DNA of 64,000 bases from contig DVHR01000069.1 of assembly GCA_018711925.1 (NCBI GenBank), positions 62,001 to 126,000 of the forward strand, given 5' to 3'. How positions within the stretch are numbered: position 1 is the stretch's first letter; the number at the start of each line of letters is the position of its first letter. This DNA comes from Candidatus Coprenecus pullicola (GTDB lineage: Bacteria; Bacteroidota; Bacteroidia; Bacteroidales; UBA932). Below are positions 7,362 through 15,722 of the stretch, one piece after another. A program made the position numbers and the translations under genes. Under the pieces are notes generated by a model. The model was not told where the DNA came from and made no database searches. It saw only the letters and a program-made list of their open reading frames with translations.

Positions 7362-8342
7362 ATGGGAGACAACAATAAGATACTTATATATACGGATAGT
7401 GACGGTCGTACAAAGATTGACGTAAAGCTTGAGGAGGATACACTATGGCTTACGCAAGCACAGATGAGTGAGCTGTATCAGACCAGTAAATCCAATATAA
7501 GTGAACATATTAAGCATATATTTGAGGAAGGGGAACTGATAGGGGACTCAGTTGTTCGGAAATTCCGAACAACTGCATCTGACGGTAAGTCATATATGAC
7601 AACCTTTTACAATCTGGACATGATAATTGCCCTCGGCTATCGTGTCCGTTCCCTCATAGCAACCCGTTTCCGCCAATGGGCGACAAAGCGTCTGAAAGAA
7701 TACATGATTAAAGGTTTTACACTTGATGATGAACGCTTGAAACAATTAGGTGGCGGAGGCTATTGGAAAGAGTTGCTGGAACGTATCCGGGACATTCGCG
7801 CCACCGAAAAAGTGTTTTATCGGCAGGTGCTTGAGATATATGCTACAAGTATAGACTACGATCCGCGAGCGGCTGTTTCGCAAGAATTCTTCAAAAAAGT
7901 GCAGAACAAGATACATTATGCAATACATGGTCATACAGCGGCTGAACTAATCGTCGAACGTGCTGATGCCGAAAAAGATTTTATTGGCTTATTTACATTC
8001 AAAGGCAATCAGCCTACTTTGGTTGAAGCCCGTACAGCCAAAAATTATCTGAACGAAAAAGAACTTCGCGCCATGGGACAATTAGTTTCAGGTTATCTGG
8101 ATTTCGCGGAACGACAGGCTGAGCGGGAACAGCCGATGACCATGAACGATTGGGCGAATTATCTGGACAGAATTCTTACCATGTCAGGAGAACATCTTTT
8201 GCCGGATGGTGGAAAAGTCTCACATTCAGAAGCAATGGAACATGCCACAAACGAATATCGAAAATACAAGCAGCGCACACTCAGCGATGTGGAAAAAGAC
8301 TATCTGGACGCTATTAAACGCATTCAGGATATAAGGAAATGA
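7362..8342 (+). CDS. RhuM family protein
   Basis: The 326-residue product matches the RhuM family first noted on a Salmonella pathogenicity island. Features are an N-terminal DNA-binding-like region (LWLTQAQMSELYQTSKSNISEHI at ~28-50), the block VVRKFRTTASDGKSYMTTFYNLDMIIALGYRVRS, and a C-terminal half with NKIHYAIHGHTAAELI. The start is the ATG at 7362, 7 bp after the VOC stop; the frame continues into the VOC gene but that part is not homologous. The biochemical role is unknown; family members often sit with phage or toxin-antitoxin cargo. The gene is visibly AT-richer than its neighbours on both sides, which suggests recent insertion between the VOC gene and the rpsP promoter. Confidence 0.88.
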   Translation: MGDNNKILIYTDSDGRTKIDVKLEEDTLWLTQAQMSELYQTSKSNISEHIKHIFEEGELIGDSVVRKFRTTASDGKSYMTTFYNLDMIIALGYRVRSLIATRFRQWATKRLKEYMIKGFTLDDERLKQLGGGGYWKELLERIRDIRATEKVFYRQVLEIYATSIDYDPRAAVSQEFFKKVQNKIHYAIHGHTAAELIVERADAEKDFIGLFTFKGNQPTLVEARTAKNYLNEKELRAMGQLVSGYLDFAERQAEREQPMTMNDWANYLDRILTMSGEHLLPDGGKVSHSEAMEHATNEYRKYKQRTLSDVEKDYLDAIKRIQDIRK

Positions 8343-8360
8343 ATATTAAAATTTAATATT

Positions 8361-8393
8361 TTTTGCATTGCTCTCAGTTTCTGTGTATATTTG
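8361..8393 (+). promoter_or_regulatory. Promoter of rpsP-rimM
   Basis: TTTTG at 8361-8365 and TATATTTG at 8386-8393 are separated by 20 bp, close to the Bacteroidetes consensus. Transcription would start near 8398, giving a leader of about 60 nt before the rpsP ATG at 8456. The leader contains AAGGAGG at ~8415-8421, an unusually strong Shine-Dalgarno sequence for this group but far from the start codon. Confidence 0.75.
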
Positions 8394-8455
8394 CGGGCCT
8401 TTTCTCGAGAAGATAAGGAGGTTTTAATTATTAATCACTTAATAACCTGTACGTA

Positions 8456-9019
8456 ATGGCAGTTAAAATTCGTTTATCACGCCACGGTAAGAAGAATCAC
8501 GCATTCTTCCACATAGTAGTGGCTGACATCCGCGCTCCCCGTGACGGACGTTACATCGAGCAGCTCGGAATCTACAACCCCAACACCAACCCCGCAACCA
8601 TCAAGCTCGACGCAGAGAGAGCTCTTTACTGGCTCAACACAGGTGCACAGCCTACCGACACCTGCCGCCGTATCCTCTCATACGAGGGAATCCTTCTGAG
8701 GAAGCACCTCAACGGAGGAGTTGCCAAAGGCGCCATCAGCCAGGAAGTCGCAGACCAGAGATGGAATGCATGGAAGGCTGAGAGGGACGCGAAGGTAGAG
8801 GCCAAGAGGCAGAACCTGAAGAAGTCCGACAACGAGGCCCGCAGGGAGCATCTCAATGCCGAGGCCAAGGTCAATCAGGAAAGAGCCGAGGCTATCAGCA
8901 AGCGCAAAGCTGAGGAAGCAGCCGCAAAGGCAGAGGCTGAGGCCAAGGCAAAAGCCGAGGCTGAAGCTGCTGAGGCAGCAGCAAACGCTGAGAACACAGA
9001 GGCTCCCGCAGCAGAGTAG
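8456..9019 (+). CDS. rpsP: 30S ribosomal protein bS16 with long C-terminal extension
   Basis: bS16 is a 30S assembly protein that binds 16S rRNA. The N-terminal ~80 residues are canonical ([24 protein letters not shown] and [20 protein letters not shown]). The total length is 187, against about 82 in E. coli. The remaining ~100 residues form a highly charged Lys/Glu/Ala-rich helix ending in an Ala/Glu tail ([18 protein letters not shown]). C-terminally extended bS16 is usual in Bacteroidetes. rimM begins 4 bp after the stop, the standard rpsP-rimM order. Confidence 0.97.
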   Translation: MAVKIRLSRHGKKNHAFFHIVVADIRAPRDGRYIEQLGIYNPNTNPATIKLDAERALYWLNTGAQPTDTCRRILSYEGILLRKHLNGGVAKGAISQEVADQRWNAWKAERDAKVEAKRQNLKKSDNEARREHLNAEAKVNQERAEAISKRKAEEAAAKAEAEAKAKAEAEAAEAAANAENTEAPAAE

Positions 9020-9023
9020 CGCG

Positions 9024-9560
9024 ATGTTTCCCGGAGAAGACACATTGCAGCCGATAGCCAGGATTGTGAAGTCCTACGGTACCGAAGGCGATGTCATGGT
9101 GTCTTTTCAGGACGGAATATCGGACATCTTAAAGACAGAAGAACCGGTATGGCTGTTCTATGACGGCCTGCCGGTTCCTTTTTATATTCAGAATATCCAG
9201 TTCAAAGGCCTGCGTAAAGCCATCCTCCACCTGGAGGACATAGACTCTCACAGTGACGCAGAAGAGGCCGCCGGCAAGGATATCTGCATCGACCCGGCGG
9301 GCTATCCCGAACTGAGCGCGACTGACGCGCATCAAATCAATGAGGACGGACTCACTCTTGAGGATCTGACAGGCTTCACCCTGCTCAATCAGGATAGCAG
9401 CACTGTCGGCGTCATCTCGGACATCATGGATTTCTCAGGCAATATCTGCCTCGAAATCGAAGGTTCCGGCTCCCTCATCCCCTATCACGACGACCTGCTG
9501 CTGGACATCGACCCCGACAGCCGCACCATCACCCTCCACATTTCCGACGGCCTGCTGTAA
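9024..9560 (+). CDS. rimM: Ribosome maturation factor RimM
   Basis: RimM binds ribosomal protein uS19 and helps mature the 3' domain of 16S rRNA. The 178-residue product starts at ATG 9024 (MFPGEDTLQPIARIVKSYGTEGDVMVSF), with the conserved G-x-x-G-x-(V/L) start of the RimM N-terminal beta-barrel. A PRC-barrel-like C-terminal half contains LTGFTLLNQDSSTVGVISDIMD and LIPYHDDLLLDID (the family usually has PFV). It is translationally close to rpsP with a 4-bp gap. The trmD gene that often follows elsewhere is not here. Confidence 0.9.
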   Translation: MFPGEDTLQPIARIVKSYGTEGDVMVSFQDGISDILKTEEPVWLFYDGLPVPFYIQNIQFKGLRKAILHLEDIDSHSDAEEAAGKDICIDPAGYPELSATDAHQINEDGLTLEDLTGFTLLNQDSSTVGVISDIMDFSGNICLEIEGSGSLIPYHDDLLLDIDPDSRTITLHISDGLL

Positions 9561-9573
9561 GCCATCTGTGCGA

Positions 9574-9747
9574 GAAATGCAGACCAATTTATAACACCCT
9601 CTTTTCCAGCGATTTGAAAAAGCATATGCAATTCTTACCATCTCAGAAGCAGTCGAAAAATGCGCACCGATTTGCACATGCCTGACAATCAGATATTTGT
9701 AAAAAGCCCTGCAATTCTCGCTGAGACATTCGATATTCTTCGACTGC
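9574..9747. repeat. Diverged 83-bp tandem duplication in the rimM-pgm gap
   Basis: The 301-bp gene-free stretch between rimM and the phosphohexomutase holds two related units offset by exactly 83 bp. AAATGCAGACCAATTT at 9575 pairs with AAATGCGCACCGATTT at 9658; ATTTGAAAAAGC at 9612 with ATTTGTAAAAAGC at 9695; TGCAATTCT at 9627 with the same at 9710. GCAGTCGAA (9649-9657) is inverted as TTCGACTGC (9739-9747), enclosing the second unit. There is no sign of coding. It may be a small repeat element or an RNA structure at the convergent ends of two operons. Confidence 0.55.
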
Positions 9748-9861
9748 ACTGGTCATCCCAATGCCTAAGAATCCCGCCGCGGAAGTCCCTCACAGCGACT
9801 GTTGCACAGCCCCAGAACTATATACCCAGCATCAGAATGTCGTTCTGACAAGCTCCAGCCA

Positions 9862-11265
9862 TCACTCAAACCGTCCGATAATCTCGCGGGCCTGAGCAAC
9901 CTTGTCGGCCAAGAGCTCATGAGAGGAGGCCTCGCAGATAAAGCGGAGATACGGCTCAGTGTTGGAGGGACGGATATTGAACCACCACTGAGGGAACTCC
10001 ACCCGGTAGCCGTCGAAGTCCATCACCGCCGTAGGAGACTCCAATGAGATAAAATAATTTCTAACAGCCTCCATCGCAGCCGGCTTGTCCTGTACCTTGA
10101 AATTGATTTCCCCGGAATTGCAGTATTTCGATATGCCGGCGACAAGTTGCGACAGGCTCTTACCCCGGCGCTTCATCTCTGCCACGATGTCGAGGATGAT
10201 GAGCGAGGCCATGATGCCGCTGTCCGAGTAGAAGAAATCCTTGAAATAATAGTGTCCGGCCAGCTCGCCTCCGAACAGGCCGTCAATCTCGCGGAGCTTA
10301 GGAGCGGCATACGCCCGGCCTACCCGCCAGGTGTGCATCTGAACGCCCATCGGCGAGAGATATTCCCCTACCGCCTTGGAGCTGCGGATGTCCTGCAGGG
10401 CCCGCACTTCGGCAATCTGTCCGGCGGACTTCAGAGCCAGACGCTCCCTGGCGGCCGGACTGGTGCCGGTTCCCTCCATGAAGAAATGCCCCATCAGGGC
10501 AATCATCAGGTCCGGCGATATGAACTCTCCCCGCTCGTCCACGAACATCACCCGGTCTGCATCCCCATCGTAGATGACCCCGATATCGCAGCCGTGTGAC
10601 TTGACATATTCTCGCAGCATCCTGGTATTCTCAGGAATCAGCGGATTGGGCTCGTGACACGGGAAACTTCCATTCAGAGCGTCGCATATATACTCCACAG
10701 ATGAGGGCAACAGCTCCTTCACAAACAGCGAGGACACACCGTTGGACAGGTCTGCACAGATATGCAGATCGGACAGGTCCCCGACATAGCGGTGCTGGAA
10801 CGCCAAATACTCCTCCCGCAAGTCCAACGGATATACCTTGCCCCGGTCGGCATTAGGCACGGGGACACACTCACGCCCCTCGAGAATCCATTTCTCAATC
10901 GTACCCAGGCCCGTGTCGTAACCTACGGGCAGAGCGTTCTCACGCGAGACCTTCAGACCGTTGTCGTCCTTGGGATTATGAGACGCCGTAATCTGCACCG
11001 AGGCCTTGAAACCCTTGGCCGCAGTGGCATAGTAGACATACGGTGTGGTGGCCAGCCCCAGGTCATAGACATCGGCTCCGGCATCGGTCAGTCCCCTGAG
11101 CAGGGCCTCGTGAATCTCGGGCGAGGACAGACGCATGTCCCGCCCCACCGCCACCTTGCGGCAGCCCAGCAGCTCCGGCAGGAAAAAACCCACCTTATAT
11201 ACAGTATCCCGGTCAAAGTCCACTCCCCAGCGGCCCCGGATGTCGTACGCATGAAACGCTCCCAT
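9862..11265 (-). CDS. Phosphomannomutase/phosphoglucomutase
   Basis: This is an alpha-D-phosphohexomutase that interconverts hexose 1- and 6-phosphates for surface polysaccharide and sugar-nucleotide synthesis. The 467-residue product shows all four family signatures. These are the N-terminal FHAYDIRGRWG, the phosphoserine loop TASHNPKDDNGLK (~93-105) and the metal loop YDGDADRVMF (~234-243). The others are the sugar-binding loop GGELAGHYYF (~318-327) and the phosphate-binding RPSNTEPYLRF near the C-terminus. Preference for mannose or glucose cannot be decided. It is the last gene of a likely ruvX-def-mutase operon, 28 bp after def. Confidence 0.93.
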   Translation of the reverse strand: MGAFHAYDIRGRWGVDFDRDTVYKVGFFLPELLGCRKVAVGRDMRLSSPEIHEALLRGLTDAGADVYDLGLATTPYVYYATAAKGFKASVQITASHNPKDDNGLKVSRENALPVGYDTGLGTIEKWILEGRECVPVPNADRGKVYPLDLREEYLAFQHRYVGDLSDLHICADLSNGVSSLFVKELLPSSVEYICDALNGSFPCHEPNPLIPENTRMLREYVKSHGCDIGVIYDGDADRVMFVDERGEFISPDLMIALMGHFFMEGTGTSPAARERLALKSAGQIAEVRALQDIRSSKAVGEYLSPMGVQMHTWRVGRAYAAPKLREIDGLFGGELAGHYYFKDFFYSDSGIMASLIILDIVAEMKRRGKSLSQLVAGISKYCNSGEINFKVQDKPAAMEAVRNYFISLESPTAVMDFDGYRVEFPQWWFNIRPSNTEPYLRFICEASSHELLADKVAQAREIIGRFE

Positions 11266-11293
11266 AATCCTGTCTTTTTATTGTTGATGTAAA

Positions 11294-11857
11294 CTACTTC
11301 TCAAGTCTGGTCTTATACGCAGTACGCGCCTTGCCCTTGGCTATGTTGTGCAGCTTGGCGGCTATCATCTTGCGGCGGATGGGCGCCACCTTGTCCACGA
11401 AGAGATGCCCGTCCAGATGGTCCATCTCATGCTGCACCATGCGGCAGGCGAAACCGTCCAGAGTCTCCTCCACCTCCTTTAAGTCCGCGTCCAGATAGCG
11501 CACGGTCATCTTCTTGGGGCGCACCACGTTGCAGTGAATATCAGGGACGCTCAAACATCCCTCGCTGTATTCTGCCGTTTCCTCACTCTCCTCTATGACG
11601 ACGGGATTGACCATCGCTCTCCGGAAGTCCTTGAGTTCCGGATACACGTCAGCCACATCCCTGCCGTCCACCACCAGTATCCTCCGGCTGTCACCCACCT
11701 GAGGGGCCGCCAGTCCCACACCATCGGCATGGTACATGGTCTCGAACATATCGTCAATATATCGGCGGAGCTCCTCCTTGTCCGTCTTATCCACATCGAC
11801 CTCCTCCGCCACTTCCCGGAGCACCTCCGAGCCGTATACATAAATAGGTAATGTCAT
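11294..11857 (-). CDS. def: Peptide deformylase
   Basis: Removes the formyl group from the initiator methionine of new proteins. The 187-residue product has all three active-site motifs: GVGLAAPQVG (~47-56), EGCLSVPDI with metal-binding Cys (~98-106) and QHEMDHLDGHLF with the HExxH-type metal site (~140-151). It sits 41 bp downstream of ruvX and 28 bp upstream of the mutase, on the same strand. Confidence 0.96.
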   Translation of the reverse strand: MTLPIYVYGSEVLREVAEEVDVDKTDKEELRRYIDDMFETMYHADGVGLAAPQVGDSRRILVVDGRDVADVYPELKDFRRAMVNPVVIEESEETAEYSEGCLSVPDIHCNVVRPKKMTVRYLDADLKEVEETLDGFACRMVQHEMDHLDGHLFVDKVAPIRRKMIAAKLHNIAKGKARTAYKTRLEK

Positions 11858-11898
11858 CTCGTTTTACGTTTTTATATTTTCTCAAAAATTTAAAATCC

Positions 11899-12312
11899 TC
11901 ACTTCTGCCTGTCCAGATACGTCTGGAGGATGATGGCCGCACTTATCTTGTCCACCACCGCCTTGTCCCTTCGGTCCATCTTCTTCATGCCTCCGTCGAT
12001 CATGGCCCTGTGCGCCAGCACGGAGGTGAACCGCTCGTCCTCACGCTCCACCGGGATATCCGGAAAGCTGTTGTGAAGCCTGCGGAGGAACTCATCCACA
12101 TATCGTGCCGCTTCCGCCGGAGTATTGTCCAGATTCATGGGATATCCCACGACAAACAGCGAGATACCCTCCTTGGCGGCATATTGTTTGAGATATTCGA
12201 TTATCTTTGCAGGCGGAACCGTATCGAGAGGGGATGCGAACATCCGCAGCGGATCAGAGACCGCAAGTCCTATCCGTTTTTTGCCGTAGTCTATCCCGAT
12301 TATCCGATTCAT
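11899..12312 (-). CDS. ruvX: YqgF/RuvX family pre-16S rRNA nuclease or Holliday junction resolvase-like protein
   Basis: The 137-residue RNase H-fold protein has IIGIDYGKKRIGLAVSD at the start, FVVGYPMNLDNTPAE (~57-71) and DERFTSVLA (~95-103), which supply the acidic residues expected in this family. The family trims 16S rRNA ends in E. coli and has been proposed as an alternative resolvase. The start is the ATG at 12312; a longer open frame would extend through the promoter. The -7 box TACATTTG (12317-12324) lies only 4 bp before the start codon. Confidence 0.92.
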   Translation of the reverse strand: MNRIIGIDYGKKRIGLAVSDPLRMFASPLDTVPPAKIIEYLKQYAAKEGISLFVVGYPMNLDNTPAEAARYVDEFLRRLHNSFPDIPVEREDERFTSVLAHRAMIDGGMKKMDRRDKAVVDKISAAIILQTYLDRQK

Positions 12313-12316
12313 TCCG

Positions 12317-12324
12317 CAAATGTA
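12317..12324 (-). promoter_or_regulatory. -7 box immediately before ruvX (leaderless candidate)
   Basis: The minus strand reads TACATTTG. Its G lies 5 nt from the A of the ruvX ATG, so transcription would begin at or next to the start codon. Confidence 0.5.
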
Positions 12325-12349
12325 GTCAAATAAACAGTCTGATAGCACT

Positions 12350-13210
12350 ATGTCTGAAAAAAATAAACGGAACAGGAAGCGTCCCGCCAGAAAATACCTC
12401 TTCGCTGTCCTCGACAACGAGACCCATGACTTTCAGTTCGCTATAAGAGGCACCAAGCACGCTGCCATATCCGCAGTGATAGGCATAGCCGCCCTGCTGT
12501 GTGTCCTTACATTCTGTATCACCGCGTTCACCCCGGTCAGAAGGATCATTCCAGGTTACCCGTCTTACTCAACCCAAAGGGAGGCCGTAGAGAACGCCGC
12601 CATGGTGGACTCGCTTGAAAGCAGGATGCGCGTGATGACCATCCAGCTCACCAATATCCGCAGAATCATTGCGGGAGAGGATCCTATCCCCCTGGACAGC
12701 CTGCTATCGACCGGCAGTACGGGAAGCAGCGAGAAGACAGCCGAATCCATAAACCACGATGCCGATTCCATCCTCAGGGAGAAAATCGACTCCATAGAGA
12801 AATACAACCTGAGGCCATCCGGCAACGAGCCGCAACTGGAAGGCATGCTGTTCTTTCCTCCTGTGAAAGGCGTGGTCACCGAATCCTACAATCCAGGCAA
12901 GGGCCATCCTTTCGTAGACATTGCCGTACAGAACAACAGCGCGGTCTGCGCCGTCCTGGACGGTACGGTTATTGCTGCCTATTGGAATGACAATACCGGG
13001 TACAACATACATATCCAACACAGTAATGACCTGATATCCATATACAAGCACAACACAAAACTGCTTAAGAAAGTGGGGGACAAGGTAAGTGCGGGCACGA
13101 CCATATCCCTGGCCGGAAATGCCGGAGACCTGAGCACAGGGCCGCATCTGCATTTCGAGCTGTGGCACAACGGAGAGCCCATAGACCCCGCTCTCTACAT
13201 CAACTTTTAA
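12350..13210 (+). CDS. M23 family (LytM-type) peptidase, membrane-anchored
   Basis: A likely cell-wall endopeptidase or endopeptidase activator acting in the periplasm. The 286-residue product has a short basic cytoplasmic tail, one membrane segment at ~37-60 (AVIGIAALLCVLTFCITAF) and a helical linker. The LytM domain occupies ~175-286, with zinc-ligand motifs HPFVD (~183-187) and GPHLHFELW (~264-272). The second motif has the full H-x-H, so it may be an active enzyme. It is divergent from ruvX and 14 bp upstream of dxr, with which it is probably cotranscribed. Confidence 0.9.
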   Translation: MSEKNKRNRKRPARKYLFAVLDNETHDFQFAIRGTKHAAISAVIGIAALLCVLTFCITAFTPVRRIIPGYPSYSTQREAVENAAMVDSLESRMRVMTIQLTNIRRIIAGEDPIPLDSLLSTGSTGSSEKTAESINHDADSILREKIDSIEKYNLRPSGNEPQLEGMLFFPPVKGVVTESYNPGKGHPFVDIAVQNNSAVCAVLDGTVIAAYWNDNTGYNIHIQHSNDLISIYKHNTKLLKKVGDKVSAGTTISLAGNAGDLSTGPHLHFELWHNGEPIDPALYINF

Positions 13211-13224
13211 CTGAGACAACCGCA

Positions 13225-14388
13225 ATGGAAAAGAGAAAAATAGCAATACTCGGCTCAACCGGCTCAATCGGAATTCAGGCCCTGGACGTGGTCAGGGGAC
13301 ACCGCGACCTCTTTGACGTACAGCTTCTGACGGCAGGCTCCAACAGCAGCCTGCTCATCCGGCAGGCCATAGAATTCAACGCTGCCTGCGCCATCATTGC
13401 CGACGAGAGCCTTTACGACGAGGTATATGAGGCACTGAATCCTCACGGCATTAATGTATTCGCAGGCATGGGCTCCATCATCGACGCCATGTCCACCAGC
13501 GACAACATCGACATGGTGCTGTCCGCGATGGTGGGATTCAGAGGCCTGGAGCCCACACTCGCGGCCCTGCGCTCAGGCAAGGCCGTGGCCATCGCCAACA
13601 AGGAGCCGCTGGTGGCTGCCGGCAGGATAGTCATGCAGACGGCCAGGGAGCACAACGCCCCCGTCCTGCCCGTTGACTCCGAGCATTCGGCCATCTTCCA
13701 GGCTCTTCAGGGCGAGCACAGTCCGATAGAGAGGATCTTCCTGACCGCTTCCGGCGGCCCGTTCCTGAGGACTCCGGCTTCCGAACTGGCACAGGTTACA
13801 GTGGCAGAGGCGACCAACCATCCCCGTTGGAAGATGGGCCGCAAGATCACAGTGGACTCATCCACGCTCATGAACAAAGGCTTTGAGATGATAGAGGCCT
13901 GCTGGCTGTTCGGCGTGGACATCTCGCAGATCACCGTGGTGATTCATCCGCAGTCCGTAATTCACAGCATGGTGTCTTTCCGGGACGGGGCCGTGATTGC
14001 ACAGATGAGTATGCCTGACATGCGCCTGCCGATTCAGTATGCCCTTACCTATCCCGAGCGCATGCCGCTGGATGTTCCGCGACTGGACTTCTACAAACTG
14101 GGCGGATTCACTTTCTCGGAGCCGGATACTGCCAAGTTCCCCTGCCTTGGATTCGCTGTAGAGGCCATGCGCAAGGGCGGCAATATGCCCTGCATCATGA
14201 ACGCAGCCAACGAGGTGGCCGTAGACGCTTTCCTCAACGAGAGCATCCGCTTCACTGACATCCCGGCCGTCATCTCCCGCTGCATGGAGAAATGCTCATT
14301 TGTAAAGGAGCCCGACCTGGACGGAATACTCGAGACCGACAGGCTGACCCGGGAATTCGCCTCAAACCTTATAGCCAAAAACAAATAA
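13225..14388 (+). CDS. dxr: 1-deoxy-D-xylulose 5-phosphate reductoisomerase
   Basis: Second step of the MEP isoprenoid pathway: converts DXP to MEP using NADPH and a divalent metal. The 387-residue product starts at ATG 13225 (MEKRKIAILGSTGSIG, the NADPH loop). It carries ANKEPLVAAG, PVDSEHSAIFQ (metal ligands), TASGGPF, the flexible-loop motif NHPRWKMG and NKGFEMIEA. Another pathway gene, ispF, lies at 26142-26630. The stop overlaps the rseP start (TAATG), which implies translational coupling. Confidence 0.97.
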   Translation: MEKRKIAILGSTGSIGIQALDVVRGHRDLFDVQLLTAGSNSSLLIRQAIEFNAACAIIADESLYDEVYEALNPHGINVFAGMGSIIDAMSTSDNIDMVLSAMVGFRGLEPTLAALRSGKAVAIANKEPLVAAGRIVMQTAREHNAPVLPVDSEHSAIFQALQGEHSPIERIFLTASGGPFLRTPASELAQVTVAEATNHPRWKMGRKITVDSSTLMNKGFEMIEACWLFGVDISQITVVIHPQSVIHSMVSFRDGAVIAQMSMPDMRLPIQYALTYPERMPLDVPRLDFYKLGGFTFSEPDTAKFPCLGFAVEAMRKGGNMPCIMNAANEVAVDAFLNESIRFTDIPAVISRCMEKCSFVKEPDLDGILETDRLTREFASNLIAKNK

Positions 14389-15707
14389 TGGACGTACTGC
14401 TCAAGATAATACAAGTCATCCTGTCTCTGTCCCTGCTCGTGCTGGTGCATGAGTTCGGACACTATATCACCGCCAGGATTTTCAAGATAAGGGTGGAGAA
14501 ATTCTATCTTTTCTTTCCACCCGCCATATTCAAGTTCAAGCCCAAAAAGAGCGACACCGAGTTCGGAATCGGATGTATCCCTCTGGGAGGTTTCTGCAAA
14601 ATATCCGGAATGATAGACGAATCCATGGACAAAGAGGCCATGGCCAAGCCGCCGCAGCCATGGGAATTCCGTTCCAAGCCGGCATGGCAGCGCGTCATTG
14701 TTCTGGCTGGAGGTGTGCTGATGAACGTGGTGCTGGCCATAGTCCTGTATATAGCCATACTGTTCACATGGGGAGAGCAGTATATAAAGAATGAGGACGT
14801 CATATACGGTATTGAGGCAAGCTCATTGGCTCAAGAGATAGGATTCGAGAACGGAGACCGCATACTGGCCCTTGACGGGAATCCGGCACCGGACAACTTC
14901 AACGAGATACACATGGACATGCTGCGGGACCAGGTTAGCCGGGTAACTGTCCTCCGGGACGGGGACACAGTGGACGTGGACATTGACCCCGAATATATGC
15001 CGGCCATGCTCAACACGCCCGGAATGTTCGGCATCCGCCTGCCCATCGCCGTAGGTGGCCTGCCCGACACATCCATCAACGCAAGTGCCGACCTGCGTCA
15101 GGGAGACAGGTTCCTCACTGCTGACGGCAGACCTGTGACATGGTATCAGGACCTGCAGGCCGTCCTGGCCGACAACGCAGGCAGAACGGTCGAGCTCAGC
15201 CTGCTGCGGGACAGCGACACCGTTACTGTCCCCGTTAAGGTAAGTCAGAACGGTAAAATAGAAGTCCTGCTCCAGAGAGACATATCCGACATACACATTA
15301 CACAGAAGGAATACGGCCTGCTGGAGGCCATCCCGGCCGGTTTCATGATGACCTTCACCAACATAGGGCACTACATCAAGGAACTGGGGCTGATCTTCTC
15401 ACCCCAGACGGAAGCATACAAGTCTGTAGGCAGCTTCATCACCATCGGCAGCATTTTCCCCTCATCGTGGAACTGGCAGATATTCTGGAATATCACCGCC
15501 CTGCTGTCCATCATGCTGGCTGTCATGAACCTGCTGCCGATCCCGGCCCTGGACGGAGGGCACATACTCTTCACGCTATACGAGATGATTACAGGCCGCA
15601 AGCCGTCGGACCGCTTCATGGAAGTGGCCCAGATGATCGGCATGTTCCTGCTGCTGATGATTATGATTCTGGCTTTCGGCAACGACTTACTGCGATTATT
15701 CAGATAA
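14388..15707 (+). CDS. rseP: RIP metalloprotease RseP (site-2 protease)
   Basis: An inner-membrane zinc protease that cleaves membrane segments of regulators. The 439-residue product has the HEFGH zinc motif in the first membrane helix (~21-25), central PDZ-type regions (~120-320), and the third-ligand segment NLLPIPALDGGHILF (~377-391) in a later helix. In other bacteria the substrate is an anti-sigma factor; this window contains a candidate membrane-bound anti-sigma protein at 40001-41203, but a link is only conjecture. The gene is coupled to dxr by a TAATG overlap. Confidence 0.95.
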   Translation: MDVLLKIIQVILSLSLLVLVHEFGHYITARIFKIRVEKFYLFFPPAIFKFKPKKSDTEFGIGCIPLGGFCKISGMIDESMDKEAMAKPPQPWEFRSKPAWQRVIVLAGGVLMNVVLAIVLYIAILFTWGEQYIKNEDVIYGIEASSLAQEIGFENGDRILALDGNPAPDNFNEIHMDMLRDQVSRVTVLRDGDTVDVDIDPEYMPAMLNTPGMFGIRLPIAVGGLPDTSINASADLRQGDRFLTADGRPVTWYQDLQAVLADNAGRTVELSLLRDSDTVTVPVKVSQNGKIEVLLQRDISDIHITQKEYGLLEAIPAGFMMTFTNIGHYIKELGLIFSPQTEAYKSVGSFITIGSIFPSSWNWQIFWNITALLSIMLAVMNLLPIPALDGGHILFTLYEMITGRKPSDRFMEVAQMIGMFLLLMIMILAFGNDLLRLFR

Positions 15708-15722
15708 TTAAACCCAACGATT

